Assembly (NCBI GenBank): GCA_902798605.1
Contig: CADBXH010000028.1
Coordinates: 1-42,374, forward strand
Length of the DNA: 42,374 nt
Source of the DNA: an uncultured Ruminococcus sp.
GTDB lineage: Bacteria; Bacillota_A; Clostridia; Oscillospirales; Acutalibacteraceae
Direction of reading: 5' to 3'
The position numbers and the translations under genes are program-made. Below are positions 1 to 7,462 of the stretch, piece by piece (the first letter of the stretch is position 1; every line of letters starts with the position of its first letter). Below the pieces are notes generated by a model that worked only from the letters and a program-made list of their open reading frames with translations, was not told the DNA's origin and ran no database searches.

Positions 1-150
1 GATACTCAGGCTAAGTCGGCAACGTGACGTTGGTCGCGGCGGCGACACCGCAATTCGAGAAGAAAAGTCTGTAATATCGGCGAACTCGAATTCCCGACAG
101 TTACCGACTGTTCTAATTAAATTAACCAATTCCCCCTCTCTTTAATATAT
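1..150. other. Left edge without a supported gene
   Basis: I see no supportable gene here. Forward frame 1 closes at a TGA at 25-27, so the first 27 bases could be the tail of a gene outside the window. Forward frame 2 stays open to about 148 but gives an Arg/Ser-rich sequence that I do not recognise. Nothing in it resembles an RNA gene. Confidence 0.4.
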
Positions 151-161
151 TTTCCTATCTG

Positions 162-192
162 CAGGCAGGCCATAAAAACTATGGTCTGCCTG
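162..192. other. Hairpin in the 5' leader of the LRR gene
   Basis: CAGGCAGGCCAT and ATGGTCTGCCTG form a 12-bp stem with one G-T pair around a 7-nt A-rich loop, 29 bases before the start codon of the BspA-like gene. No T-run follows on the plus strand, so it is not a standard intrinsic terminator. It could stabilise the mRNA leader or end an upstream transcript. Confidence 0.5.
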
Positions 193-220
193 AACAACAA
201 TAACTGAAAGAAGGATAATT

Positions 221-886
221 ATGAAAAAGCTCATCAGTATGTTACTCGCAATAGTTCTCGCGACGGGGGTATACACAGCGATCCCGTTCGCGGTCAACGC
301 GGCAGAAATAAAGCCCGGATCAAACGACTCTCAGAGCGGCACAACGGGCGACTGCACTTGGATTCTTGACGATAACGGCACGCTTACGATAAGCGGCAAC
401 GGCGCGATGGCTGATTACCGCGACAGTGGCCCGTGGTGTAATTTATCCGTACCCGTCAAAAGCGTAGTATTTGAAAAAGGCGTGACGTACATCGGCAATG
501 ATTCGTTTGAAGACTGCAAAACGCTCGAAAGCGTAACGTTCTCAGACACGATAACAAAAATCGGCGATCGCGCGTTCCAGTCCTGCACAGCGCTTGAAAG
601 CATAGAGATCCCCGGCAACATAAAGAGCTTCGGAAGATTTACGTTCGCAACCAACAAGGGGCTTAAAACCGTTGTTATAGATAACGGAGTACAGGACCTC
701 GGTTACGGAGCGTTCGAGGGCGACAGAAATCTTGAAAAAATCACGATCCCCGCGAGCGTGACAAACATCGATATGTCTACTCTCGGCGAGGACGGAAATG
801 TCACCATTTACGGTTACAAGGGCAGCGATGCCGAACGGTACGCCGATTTCTGGTATATCCCGTTCGTAGATATTTCGGAAAACTGA
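221..886 (+). CDS. Secreted BspA-like leucine-rich repeat protein
   Basis: The 221-aa product starts with a clear signal peptide (MKK, hydrophobic core, cleavage near VNAAE at residues 26-29), so it is exported. Residues 45-65 hold the W-x-L-DDNGTLTISG entry motif common at the start of BspA-like domains. About five LRR_5-type repeats follow at residues 80-195, with phrases such as IGDRAFQSC and LESIEIPG. The family mediates surface adhesion or carbohydrate contact in gut bacteria; the ligand is unknown here. No LPxTG, dockerin or membrane anchor is visible, and the protein is short for the family. An AAGGA Shine-Dalgarno precedes the ATG. It is probably monocistronic, with a hairpin terminator directly downstream. 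Confidence 0.85.
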   Translation: MKKLISMLLAIVLATGVYTAIPFAVNAAEIKPGSNDSQSGTTGDCTWILDDNGTLTISGNGAMADYRDSGPWCNLSVPVKSVVFEKGVTYIGNDSFEDCKTLESVTFSDTITKIGDRAFQSCTALESIEIPGNIKSFGRFTFATNKGLKTVVIDNGVQDLGYGAFEGDRNLEKITIPASVTNIDMSTLGEDGNVTIYGYKGSDAERYADFWYIPFVDISEN

Positions 887-898
887 TCATATACAGCA

Positions 899-934
899 AA
901 GGTTGCTGACCTGACGGCCGGCAGCCTTTTTTAT
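899..934 (+). terminator. Intrinsic terminator after the LRR gene
   Basis: AAGGTTGCTG pairs with CGGCAGCCTT (two G-T pairs) around a short loop, and the stem runs straight into a T-run. It lies 13 bases after the LRR stop codon. Confidence 0.75.
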
Positions 935-965
935 TTATTCAATACAACGAAACGCGCATAAACAC

Positions 966-994
966 TTGACTTAAAGCCGATGTTGAGTTAAAAT
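966..994 (+). promoter_or_regulatory. Sigma-A type promoter for the MBOAT-DHHW pair
   Basis: TTGACT (966-971) and TAAAAT (989-994) are separated by 17 bp, 37 bases before the TTG start of the acyltransferase gene. Confidence 0.6.
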
Positions 995-1030
995 ATTTCC
1001 GTATGTAATAAAGCAACGGGAGGGTATGAC

Positions 1031-2425
1031 TTGGTTTTTTCAAGCCTTGTGTTTATATTTGCCTACTTGGTAATAACACTATTTATATACTACATAACCC
1101 CGCGAAAATTCAGAAATATATTTTTATTCATTGCTAACCTCGTATTCTACGGTTGGGGCGAACCAAAGCTCGTAGTTTTGATGGTGATAAACATCGCCTT
1201 CAACTACCTCGGCGGCTTTTTGGTGGACAAGTTCAGGCACGATCAAAAGAAAAAGAAGCTGTTTTTGATTCTGACCATCATACTTGACATCGGCATTTTG
1301 GCGGTGTTCAAGTACACGGGTATGTTTGTGGAGACTATCAACGCGCTTGCTCCGTTCAACATTCCCGATCCCGAGCTCAGTCTGCCGATCGGTATCAGCT
1401 TTTACACCTTCCAGACGATGAGCTATGTTATCGACGTATACCGCGACGACGCGCCTGTTTCCAAGAGCTTTATCGGTTTCGGAACCTATGTGGCGCTGTT
1501 CCCGCAGCTTATCGCCGGACCGATCGTCCGCTACCGCGACGTAGCCTATCAGCTCGATCACCGCAGAGAAACGCTCGACCGCTTTACAAAGGGTGTAAAG
1601 CTGTTCGCCGTGGGCTTGGGCAAAAAGGTACTTATCGCCAACCAAATGGGCGCGCTCACGACCGCGATGTTTGAACACACCGAAGAAAACGGCGTTGCGG
1701 GAACGTGGATAGGTATCCTTGCCTTTGCGTTCCAGATTTATTTTGACTTTTCCGGTTATTCAGATATGGCGTGCGGACTCGGCAATATGTTCGGTTTTGA
1801 GTTCCTCAAGAACTTTAACTATCCATATATATCAAAATCCATAACCGATTTTTGGCGCAGGTGGCACATCTCATTGTCGACTTGGTTCAAGGAATATGTT
1901 TACATCCCGCTCGGCGGTAACCGCAAGGGCGTCGCGCGGCAGATCCTAAACCTGCTTATCGTGTGGGGCTTAACAGGTCTTTGGCACGGAGCGTCGTACA
2001 ACTTCATCTTCTGGGGCTTGTACTACGGAATCCTGCTGATTATCGAAAAGTTCGTGCTCAAGCGTTTTCTCGATAAGCTTCCCTTGGTCATTCAGCACCT
2101 CTACACCATTATCATCGTGCTGATCGGTTGGGGACTGTTCTACTTTACCGATGTTAACCAGCTCTTCGCGTTTATGGGAGATCTGTTCAACTTCAATAAC
2201 GGCGCGTTCAGCGAGAGCTCGCTCAATCTGACGCTCAGCTATCTGCCGCTGCTTGTCGTTGCGGGTATCGCCAGCACTCCGCTCGCTGCGAAGCTTTACG
2301 GCAAGGTCGCGGACAAAAAATATATCTGGATCGCAGAAACTCTGTTTGTCGGAATAGTTCTCATCATCAGCACCGCAAGCCTTGTAAACCAGAGCTACAA
2401 TCCTTTCTTGTATTTTAGGTTCTAA
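1031..2425 (+). CDS. MBOAT-family O-acyltransferase (AlgI/DltB-like)
   Basis: This 464-aa polytopic membrane protein has the MBOAT signatures. WRRWHISLSTWFKEYVYIPL lies at about residues 276-295, and GLWHGASYNFIFWGL contains the presumed catalytic His at about residue 319. AlgI/PatA/DltB relatives carry acyl groups, usually acetyl, across the membrane for transfer to an extracellular polymer. About ten hydrophobic segments are visible. The start is TTG, chosen because a GGGAGGG Shine-Dalgarno sits just upstream and the nearby ATG at 1026 is in another frame. The next gene encodes the DHHW partner typical of such pairs, so O-acetylation of a cell-surface glycan is likely. The substrate is unknown. 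Confidence 0.9.
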   Translation: MVFSSLVFIFAYLVITLFIYYITPRKFRNIFLFIANLVFYGWGEPKLVVLMVINIAFNYLGGFLVDKFRHDQKKKKLFLILTIILDIGILAVFKYTGMFVETINALAPFNIPDPELSLPIGISFYTFQTMSYVIDVYRDDAPVSKSFIGFGTYVALFPQLIAGPIVRYRDVAYQLDHRRETLDRFTKGVKLFAVGLGKKVLIANQMGALTTAMFEHTEENGVAGTWIGILAFAFQIYFDFSGYSDMACGLGNMFGFEFLKNFNYPYISKSITDFWRRWHISLSTWFKEYVYIPLGGNRKGVARQILNLLIVWGLTGLWHGASYNFIFWGLYYGILLIIEKFVLKRFLDKLPLVIQHLYTIIIVLIGWGLFYFTDVNQLFAFMGDLFNFNNGAFSESSLNLTLSYLPLLVVAGIASTPLAAKLYGKVADKKYIWIAETLFVGIVLIISTASLVNQSYNPFLYFRF

Positions 2426-2492
2426 TCGCTAATTATCTGCAACGGCGGTTCATTGTTTCCGCGTGTAACAACAAAATTTCTATGGTGATCAA

Positions 2493-3707
2493 ATGGAAAA
2501 TAAAAAGAATCCGATGGAGTCATCGGAAAAACTTTATAAAGAGTCTGAGCCAAAGCCGAATACAAAATGCGGCAAGCTTCGTTTTGCTCCCGCTGTCGTA
2601 TTTGTTTTCATAATATTTGCGCTTGCGATTTGGTTTGTTGTAAACCCGAAATTGGATTACAGTTCTGCAGAAAAACGCTATCTTCAGGATTTTCCCGAGG
2701 CAAAAGTAGACACCGTGCTCAGCGGTGAATTCGGCGCTGATTTTGAAACGTACTTCGCGGATCATTTTCCTGCAAGACAAACTTGGGTCGGCTTGAACGC
2801 CTACTATAATCTCGCTACAGGCATTAACGGTCAAAACGGGGTCTATAACTGTGCCGACGGCTATCTTATCAATAAACCGGTGGCAAAAGAGAATAACATC
2901 AAAAGGAATGTCGGCGCGTTAACAGGCCTAAAAAGTAAAATCGGGAATACCCCGATGACCGTTATGTTCGCTCCGTCAACCGGATATGTCGCAAATGATA
3001 AGCTCCCGATGATCCACGACAGCTACAATGACGATCAATATTTTGACGAGTCGGCAAAGACACTCTCAAACAACGGCGTTGATTTTGTTGATCTGCGGGA
3101 CACCTTTAAGCAGAAGTACGCGGATGGTGAGCAGCTCTACTATCGCACCGACCACCACTGGACAACCCTGGGCGCGTACGAGGCGTATGTAAAGCTCTGC
3201 GAGCAGCTTAAAATCCAACCGGCGTCAAAGGATACATTTAAAATCGAAAGCTACGATGGCTTTTACGGTACGACTTATTCCACGAGCGGCTTTTGGCTGA
3301 CAGACCCCGACTCGATTCAGGTTTATAATAACCCGAAAAACACCGAGAAAAATATCACCTTAAAAATCGTTGAGGGTCAAAAAGAGGAAGTATACCACTC
3401 GATGTATTTTTATAATCACCTCAACGAGGATGACAAGTATCCGGTTTTCATAGACGGCAACCACGCCTATACCGAGATATGCAATTCAAACGCAAAGGGT
3501 GGAACGGTACTGCTGATCAAGGACAGCTTCAGCCATTGCCTTGCGCCGTTCTTAGCCGAGAATTACAGCCGCATTATCCTTATAGACCCGCGTTACTATA
3601 AGCTCAGCGTGTCAAAGCTTGTAGCAGAAACAAAGCCCGAACACGTTATCGCGCTTTACGGTATTGATAATATCGCTACAGACACCGATATTGTTTGGCT
3701 GCAGTAA
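2493..3707 (+). CDS. DHHW-family protein, AlgJ/AlgX-like partner of MBOAT
   Basis: This 404-aa protein has one N-terminal transmembrane anchor (residues about 31-50), after a polar cytoplasmic start, and a large extracytoplasmic domain. YRTDHHWTTLGAY at about residues 216-228 holds the D-H-H-W signature. LLIKDSFSHCLAPFLAENY at about residues 342-360 resembles the nucleophile block of SGNH-like acetyltransferase domains. In alginate and related systems such proteins take the acetyl group passed over by the MBOAT protein and place it on the polymer. It lies 67 bases after the MBOAT gene on the same strand and ends at an intrinsic terminator, so the two form a two-gene operon. Confidence 0.88.
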   Translation: MENKKNPMESSEKLYKESEPKPNTKCGKLRFAPAVVFVFIIFALAIWFVVNPKLDYSSAEKRYLQDFPEAKVDTVLSGEFGADFETYFADHFPARQTWVGLNAYYNLATGINGQNGVYNCADGYLINKPVAKENNIKRNVGALTGLKSKIGNTPMTVMFAPSTGYVANDKLPMIHDSYNDDQYFDESAKTLSNNGVDFVDLRDTFKQKYADGEQLYYRTDHHWTTLGAYEAYVKLCEQLKIQPASKDTFKIESYDGFYGTTYSTSGFWLTDPDSIQVYNNPKNTEKNITLKIVEGQKEEVYHSMYFYNHLNEDDKYPVFIDGNHAYTEICNSNAKGGTVLLIKDSFSHCLAPFLAENYSRIILIDPRYYKLSVSKLVAETKPEHVIALYGIDNIATDTDIVWLQ

Positions 3708-3713
3708 AAATAT

Positions 3714-3757
3714 AACACCGTACAGATTTTTATGCAAAGTCTGCGCGGTGTTTTTGT
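3714..3757 (+). terminator. Intrinsic terminator after the DHHW gene
   Basis: The stem ACACCG...CGGTGT, with an internal CAGA/TCTG pairing, is followed by TTTTTG. It starts about 7 bases after the stop codon. Confidence 0.7.
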
Positions 3758-3776
3758 ATTTAAATACAATACCCTC

Positions 3777-3805
3777 TTGACAGACTAATAGTCATTAGTT
3801 ATAAT
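3777..3805 (+). promoter_or_regulatory. Consensus sigma-A promoter of the TetR operon
   Basis: TTGACA (3777-3782) and TATAAT (3800-3805) are perfect hexamers 17 bp apart. They are embedded in the twin palindromes described at 3785-3827, so a bound regulator would block RNA polymerase. Confidence 0.85.
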
Positions 3806-3827
3806 AAAACTAATGACTATTAGTTTT
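3785..3827. promoter_or_regulatory. Twin palindromic operator, probably for the adjacent TetR regulator
   Basis: CTAATAGTCATTAG (3785-3798) and CTAATGACTATTAG (3810-3823) are exact reverse complements. Each is itself a palindrome of CTAAT/ATTAG arms around a 4-base centre. The second extends to 22 bp (3806-3827, arms AAAACTAAT/ATTAGTTTT). Their centres are 25 bp apart and the -10 box lies between them. The position, 18 bases before the tetR start, suggests autoregulation by the product of the next gene. Confidence 0.8.
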
Positions 3828-3844
3828 TTGCTTAGGAGGTATTT

Positions 3845-4432
3845 ATGACAACAAGAGATAAAATACTTAATGAAGCTCTGACATTATTTGCTGATAGGGG
3901 ATATGACGGAACGAGCGTGGAAGAAATCGCCGAGAAGGTCGGGATAAAAGCGCCGTCGCTTTACAATCATTTCAAGGGCAAAGAGGATATTTTGAACGCG
4001 CTGATAGATATGACCGAAGCGCGTTATGAGGAATTCTTCGGCTCGGACAGGCATTTCGGCAAGCTGCCCGAAAGCAAGGAAGAATTTATACAAACGGCGA
4101 TGCAAAAGATTTCTTTTACCATGAACGATCCGATGATCCGCAAAATGCGTAAATTTCTTGTGCGCGAGCAATTCAGGAGCGAACGCTTTGCGGAGATCAC
4201 CACGAAGCATCAGCTCTATGGTATCCAAGGAATGTACACCAAGATCATCGAAGGTATGATGAGCGAGGGTCTGTTCAAGGAGGATGACCCCGAGCTGCTC
4301 GCGACCGAGGTGACTGCGCCTGTCGCTCTTTGGATCGCAAAAGCCGACAGGCAGCCGCAATGCGCACAGGAAAGTATGGAAAATATCGAAAGGCATATCC
4401 GTCATTTTTGCGACGCGTATATGAGTGAATAA
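3845..4432 (+). CDS. TetR/AcrR-family transcriptional regulator
   Basis: This 195-aa protein has the N-terminal TetR helix-turn-helix: DKILNEALTLFADRGYDGTS, then VEEIAEKVGIKAPSLYNHFK at residues 25-44. The rest is a helical ligand-binding domain with no residues that identify its ligand. A strong AGGAGG precedes the ATG. It is first in a run that continues with VOC, FMN-reductase, YjdF-like and GNAT genes, so it probably derepresses them in response to a small toxic or aromatic compound. That role is inferred from neighbours only. The promoter and palindromic operator lie immediately upstream. Confidence 0.92.
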   Translation: MTTRDKILNEALTLFADRGYDGTSVEEIAEKVGIKAPSLYNHFKGKEDILNALIDMTEARYEEFFGSDRHFGKLPESKEEFIQTAMQKISFTMNDPMIRKMRKFLVREQFRSERFAEITTKHQLYGIQGMYTKIIEGMMSEGLFKEDDPELLATEVTAPVALWIAKADRQPQCAQESMENIERHIRHFCDAYMSE

Positions 4433-4447
4433 AATTGGAGGTAAGCT

Positions 4448-4867
4448 ATGCGATTAGACGGCTTTGGATTACTGGTAAATGATATGGGCAGAATGATACG
4501 TTTTTACAGGGACGTGCTCGGCTTTGAAATCAAAGAGGCTGAGGACACGAAAAATGTGTATCTTGTCAAGGATGGGACACTTTTTTTGCTCTACGGCAGA
4601 AAAGACTTTGAAAAAATGACAAGCCGAAAATACAGCTACACGAGCGGTCTTAACGGCCATTTTGAGCTGGCGCTGTATGTCGATACCTTTGATGAGGTCG
4701 ACGCATCCTTCAAAACGGCTGTTAAAAACGGCGCTGAACCGGTAATGGAACCGACTACCGAGCCTTGGGGACAGCGCACCTGTTATATCGCCGATCCCGA
4801 AGGCAATTTGATAGAAATCGGCTCATGGGATAAGCCGTATGAAATAAAAGATCAAGACAATCTTTGA
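4448..4867 (+). CDS. VOC (glyoxalase/bleomycin-resistance) superfamily protein
   Basis: The 139-aa product fits one VOC module pair: MRLDGFGLLVNDMGRMIRFY at the start, RDVLGFEI at residues 21-28, and a second half ending AEPVMEPTTEPWGQRTCYIA then DPEGNLIEIG at about 117-126. Such proteins bind a divalent metal or sequester small molecules, and many act in detoxification or ring cleavage. The terminal Glu of NLIEIG matches a typical metal ligand. It lies 15 bases after tetR with its own GGAGG site, which indicates co-transcription. The substrate is unknown. Confidence 0.88.
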   Translation: MRLDGFGLLVNDMGRMIRFYRDVLGFEIKEAEDTKNVYLVKDGTLFLLYGRKDFEKMTSRKYSYTSGLNGHFELALYVDTFDEVDASFKTAVKNGAEPVMEPTTEPWGQRTCYIADPEGNLIEIGSWDKPYEIKDQDNL

Positions 4868-4890
4868 TATGGCTTTGAGAGGAGAAGATT

Positions 4891-5577
4891 ATGAAAATCT
4901 TAGTATTAAACGGAAGTCCCAAAAGGGATAAAAGCGATACCATGCACATCACCCGTGCCTTTCTCGACGGGATGAATGAGGTCGCGGAAAACGATGTGCA
5001 TACAATCAATGTAATTGATAAGCATATCGAATACTGTACAGGCTGTTTTGCCTGTATGCGTAACGGCGGAGATTGTGTCCACCACGATGATATGCGTGAA
5101 ATTCTCGAGGAGATACTCGACAGCGATCTGCTGATTTGGAGCTATCCGCTCTACTGCTACGGAATGCCCGCGCCGCTCAAGGCTCTGCTCGACCGAACCT
5201 TGCCGCTGTCATCTATGGCGATGCAAAAGGTCGGCGACCGCTATGAGCATGTCGGTCAAGCGGATTTTTCTCATTTGAAATATGTGATGATCTGCGGCTG
5301 TGGCTTCCCGAACAGCAAGCACAATTTTGAGCCTGCCGTAATGCAGTTTATCCGGTGTTTCCCGAATGAGCACACAATGATCACCGTCCCCGAAAGCCCG
5401 ATGTTCAACGCGCCCGAAGCGGCGGTCGTCACCGAGCCGCGCCTTGCGCTGATAAGAAAAGCCGGCAAGGAGTACGCAGAAAACGGTTCGATTGGCGAGG
5501 AATTGTTAAAAGAGATCGCTTCGCCGATGATCCCCGAGGAGCAGTATGCTCAAATCGTCAATGGAACAGTCAACTGA
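4891..5577 (+). CDS. NADPH-dependent FMN reductase / flavodoxin-like oxidoreductase
   Basis: This 228-aa protein opens with MKILVLNGSPKRDKSDTMHI, the phosphate-binding loop of the flavodoxin-like FMN reductase fold (GSP at residues 8-10). YCTGCFACMRNGGDCVHHDD (from about residue 48) is the Cys-x2-Cys segment seen in iron-sulfur-flavoprotein-like relatives. SYPLYCYGMPAPLKALLDR at about residues 88-106 is the usual FMN and dimer segment. It likely reduces quinones, azo or nitro compounds with NAD(P)H. It follows the VOC gene with a GAGGAG-type site, and its 3' end overlaps the YjdF-like gene, so the genes are translationally linked. Confidence 0.88.
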   Translation: MKILVLNGSPKRDKSDTMHITRAFLDGMNEVAENDVHTINVIDKHIEYCTGCFACMRNGGDCVHHDDMREILEEILDSDLLIWSYPLYCYGMPAPLKALLDRTLPLSSMAMQKVGDRYEHVGQADFSHLKYVMICGCGFPNSKHNFEPAVMQFIRCFPNEHTMITVPESPMFNAPEAAVVTEPRLALIRKAGKEYAENGSIGEELLKEIASPMIPEEQYAQIVNGTVN

Positions 5578-5980
5578 AGCAAAGCTGACGGTTTACTTTG
5601 ACGAGCCGTTTTGGGTGGGCGTGTTTGAGGAGCTGGACGGCAAAAAGCTCTCGGTATGCAGGGTGGTATTCGGTGCGGAACCGACCGACGCTCAGATCTA
5701 CGCCTTTATACTTAGATATTTCAATCACCTGCGATTCAGCCCGCCTGTCAAAACAGAGAACAAGCAAAGGGCAGATAACCCGAAACGCCGTCAGCGAAAC
5801 GCGCATAAACAGCTTGAAAGATCAGGCGTTGGCACCAAGTCACAACAAGCGCTGCAAAAGCAGTATGAAGAAAACAAGCTCGAGCGAAAGCAAAAATCCC
5901 GCGAGCAGAAAGAAGCCGAAAAACAGCGACAATTTGAGATGAAACAGCAAAAACGAAAGGAAAAACACAGAGGACATTAG
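5546..5980 (+). CDS. YjdF-family protein (DUF2992-like)
   Basis: The product is 144 aa from the ATG at 5546, or 139 aa from the ATG at 5561. The N-terminal part, KLTVYFDEPFWVGVFEELDG and its continuation to about residue 70, matches the YjdF family as I remember it. The C-terminal half is a highly charged Lys/Arg/Glu/Gln helix, also usual for the family. A GAGGAG site at 5536-5541 favours 5546, although the core alignment begins nearer 5561. It overlaps the oxidoreductase stop codon by 32 bases. YjdF genes elsewhere are linked to a riboswitch sensing azaaromatic compounds. No such RNA is visible here; the TetR operator would replace it. Confidence 0.8.
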   Translation: MLKSSMEQSTEAKLTVYFDEPFWVGVFEELDGKKLSVCRVVFGAEPTDAQIYAFILRYFNHLRFSPPVKTENKQRADNPKRRQRNAHKQLERSGVGTKSQQALQKQYEENKLERKQKSREQKEAEKQRQFEMKQQKRKEKHRGH

Positions 5981-5982
5981 AG

Positions 5983-6489
5983 ATGATACAATTAAGACCA
6001 TACGAACCCTGCGACGCCGATACCATAATTTCATGGATCGGCGACGAGGTCGCTTTCCGAAAATGGTGTGCAGATAGATATGAAACCTATCCGATCACAG
6101 CAGACGATATGAACCGGCAATATGACGCAGCGGATCATGACCGCTTCTTTCCGATGACGGCTTATGATGAAAACGGTATTGTCGGACATTTGATCCTGCG
6201 TTATACGGATGAAGAAAAGCAGATACTTAGATTCGGATTCATTATCATAGACAGCAAAAGGCGCGGTCGGGGCGTCGGAAAACAAATGCTGGGATCGGCG
6301 ATCCGATATGCGTTTGAGTGCTTAGGAGCAGAGAAAATCACGCTGGGCGTATTTGAGAACAATCCGTCCGCATACCGCTGCTACCGCTCTGTCGGGTTCC
6401 GTGAAAGCGAAACGGATAAGGCTGAATATTGCCATTTTTATGATGAGGAATGGAAATGCCTTGAAATGGAATTATGGCGAACTTCATAA
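5983..6489 (+). CDS. GNAT-family N-acetyltransferase
   Basis: The 168-aa product has a complete GNAT fold: MIQLRPYEPCDADTIISWI start, FGFIIIDSKRRGRGVGKQML (acetyl-CoA pyrophosphate loop R-x-x-G-x-G at about residues 93-98), then LGAEKITLGVFENNPSAYRC and YRSVGFRE (residues 128-135), the usual end of the domain. It resembles RimJ/RimL-type enzymes that acetylate amines or protein N-termini. The acceptor is unknown. It starts 3 bases after the YjdF-like stop codon, so it belongs to the same operon. Confidence 0.88.
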   Translation: MIQLRPYEPCDADTIISWIGDEVAFRKWCADRYETYPITADDMNRQYDAADHDRFFPMTAYDENGIVGHLILRYTDEEKQILRFGFIIIDSKRRGRGVGKQMLGSAIRYAFECLGAEKITLGVFENNPSAYRCYRSVGFRESETDKAEYCHFYDEEWKCLEMELWRTS

Positions 6490-6612
6490 CAATCATCAGG
6501 ATATTGTGCAGCCTCGCGCTGCTGTTCTGCACGCCTCTGTCGCTGCCGTTTTATGCGTTATACACAGCCGCCGGATTATCCGATATCTTTGACGGACTTA
6601 TCGCGCGGAAAA
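6474..6612 (+). pseudogene. 5' fragment of a CDP-alcohol phosphatidyltransferase gene
   Basis: From the ATG at 6474 the frame reads MANFITIIRILCSLALLFCT, a second hydrophobic stretch, then SDIFDGLIARKTD, the first half of the CDP-alcohol phosphotransferase signature D-x2-DG-x2-AR. The remaining G-x3-D-x3-D part and the rest of the roughly 200-aa enzyme are absent. Instead the DNA joins a fragment of an unrelated gene at about 6607-6614. The start overlaps the GNAT stop by 16 bases, so it was part of the operon. The open frame runs on to 6731, but that tail does not resemble the family. Confidence 0.75.
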
Positions 6613-6708
6613 CTGACCGTTATGGAAAGCGGCGAGCATTGGTTCCATACGGACGAGCAAATGCGCTTTTTGGACGATTGGATAAAAACCGCTTGTATTC
6701 GGGAATGA
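6604..6708 (+). pseudogene. 3' fragment of an alpha/beta-hydrolase gene
   Basis: In a frame different from the preceding fragment, the DNA reads RGKLTVMESGEHWFHTDEQM followed by RFLDDWIKTACIRE and a TGA at 6706-6708. This resembles the C-terminal end of small alpha/beta hydrolases, where the G-x-H motif carries the catalytic His and HTDEQMxFLDxWI forms the last helix. No nucleophile elbow or N-terminal part is present. The shared bases GGAAAACT at the joint fit a deletion between short direct repeats, or a wrong assembly join. Confidence 0.65.
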
Positions 6709-6796
6709 CACGCATCGTATCATCAATGTGACGGAGCGGTTCTTTTCTTTTTTTCGCCTGTCTGTTACTTTAGAAGCACGAAAGGACAGATGCAAA

Positions 6797-7462
6797 ATGA
6801 AAGCGAAAAGAGTTTTATTTATCGGAGCAGGCTTGCTTGCCGCGTTTGTGTTGTGGACGTTTTTGATTATCAATGTCGATGTCCAGAACATCGGGCAGCA
6901 GGGAACTGCGATCGGCTTTGCTGAGTTCAACACTTGGTTTCAGGGGCTGACAGGAGTGCATATGCGGCTGTACACAGTCACGGACTGGCTGGGACTTGTT
7001 CCGATAGCGGTTTGTATGGGGTTCGGAATACTCGGACTGGTTCAGTTAATTAAACGCCGAAGCTTATTCAAGGTCGACCGTGACATTTTGTTATTGGGAA
7101 TTTATTATATTCTGGTGATTTTCGGCTATCTGATTTTTGAAATGATACCGATCAACTACCGCCCGATCCCGATAGACGGATATATGGAGGCTTCCTATCC
7201 GTCCTCAACAACGCTTTTGGTGTTATCGGTAATGCCGACATTGTTATTTCAGATCAACAGAAGATGTAAAAGTAAAATCATAAAATGGATAACGCTTGTA
7301 TCGGCAGTTTTGTTTTCGCTTTTTATGGTGATCGGCAGGCTGATCGCGGGCGTTTACTGGGCTACGGATATAATCGGTTCGGTGCTGCTGAGCTTTGGAC
7401 TGTTTGCGCTTTATTGTGCCGCAGTCCTATATACAGACAAGAGGAACAAAAATGGAATTTAA
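6797..7462 (+). CDS. PAP2-superfamily membrane protein with altered catalytic motifs
   Basis: The 222-aa protein has about six transmembrane segments. Three regions align with PAP2 phosphatase motifs: EMIPINYRP (residues about 114-122), YPSSTT (133-138) and GRLIAGVYWATD (about 181-192). In classical enzymes these read K-x6-RP, PSGH and SR-x5-H-x3-D; here the Lys and both His positions are not Lys or His. It may be a non-catalytic relative or a divergent subfamily. I chose ATG 6797 (AAAGGA upstream) because an earlier in-frame start at 6728 adds a sequence without family resemblance. The next gene overlaps its end by 11 bases. Confidence 0.75.
   Translation: MKAKRVLFIGAGLLAAFVLWTFLIINVDVQNIGQQGTAIGFAEFNTWFQGLTGVHMRLYTVTDWLGLVPIAVCMGFGILGLVQLIKRRSLFKVDRDILLLGIYYILVIFGYLIFEMIPINYRPIPIDGYMEASYPSSTTLLVLSVMPTLLFQINRRCKSKIIKWITLVSAVLFSLFMVIGRLIAGVYWATDIIGSVLLSFGLFALYCAAVLYTDKRNKNGI

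Noticed and set aside
1124..1678. Minus-strand open frame within the MBOAT gene
   Set aside because: It is antisense to a clearly conserved acyltransferase and has no recognisable protein features.
6612..6731. Continuation of the CDP-alcohol phosphatidyltransferase frame
   Set aside because: After IARKTD the frame no longer fits the family, while another frame fits an alpha/beta hydrolase end, so the open frame is accidental.
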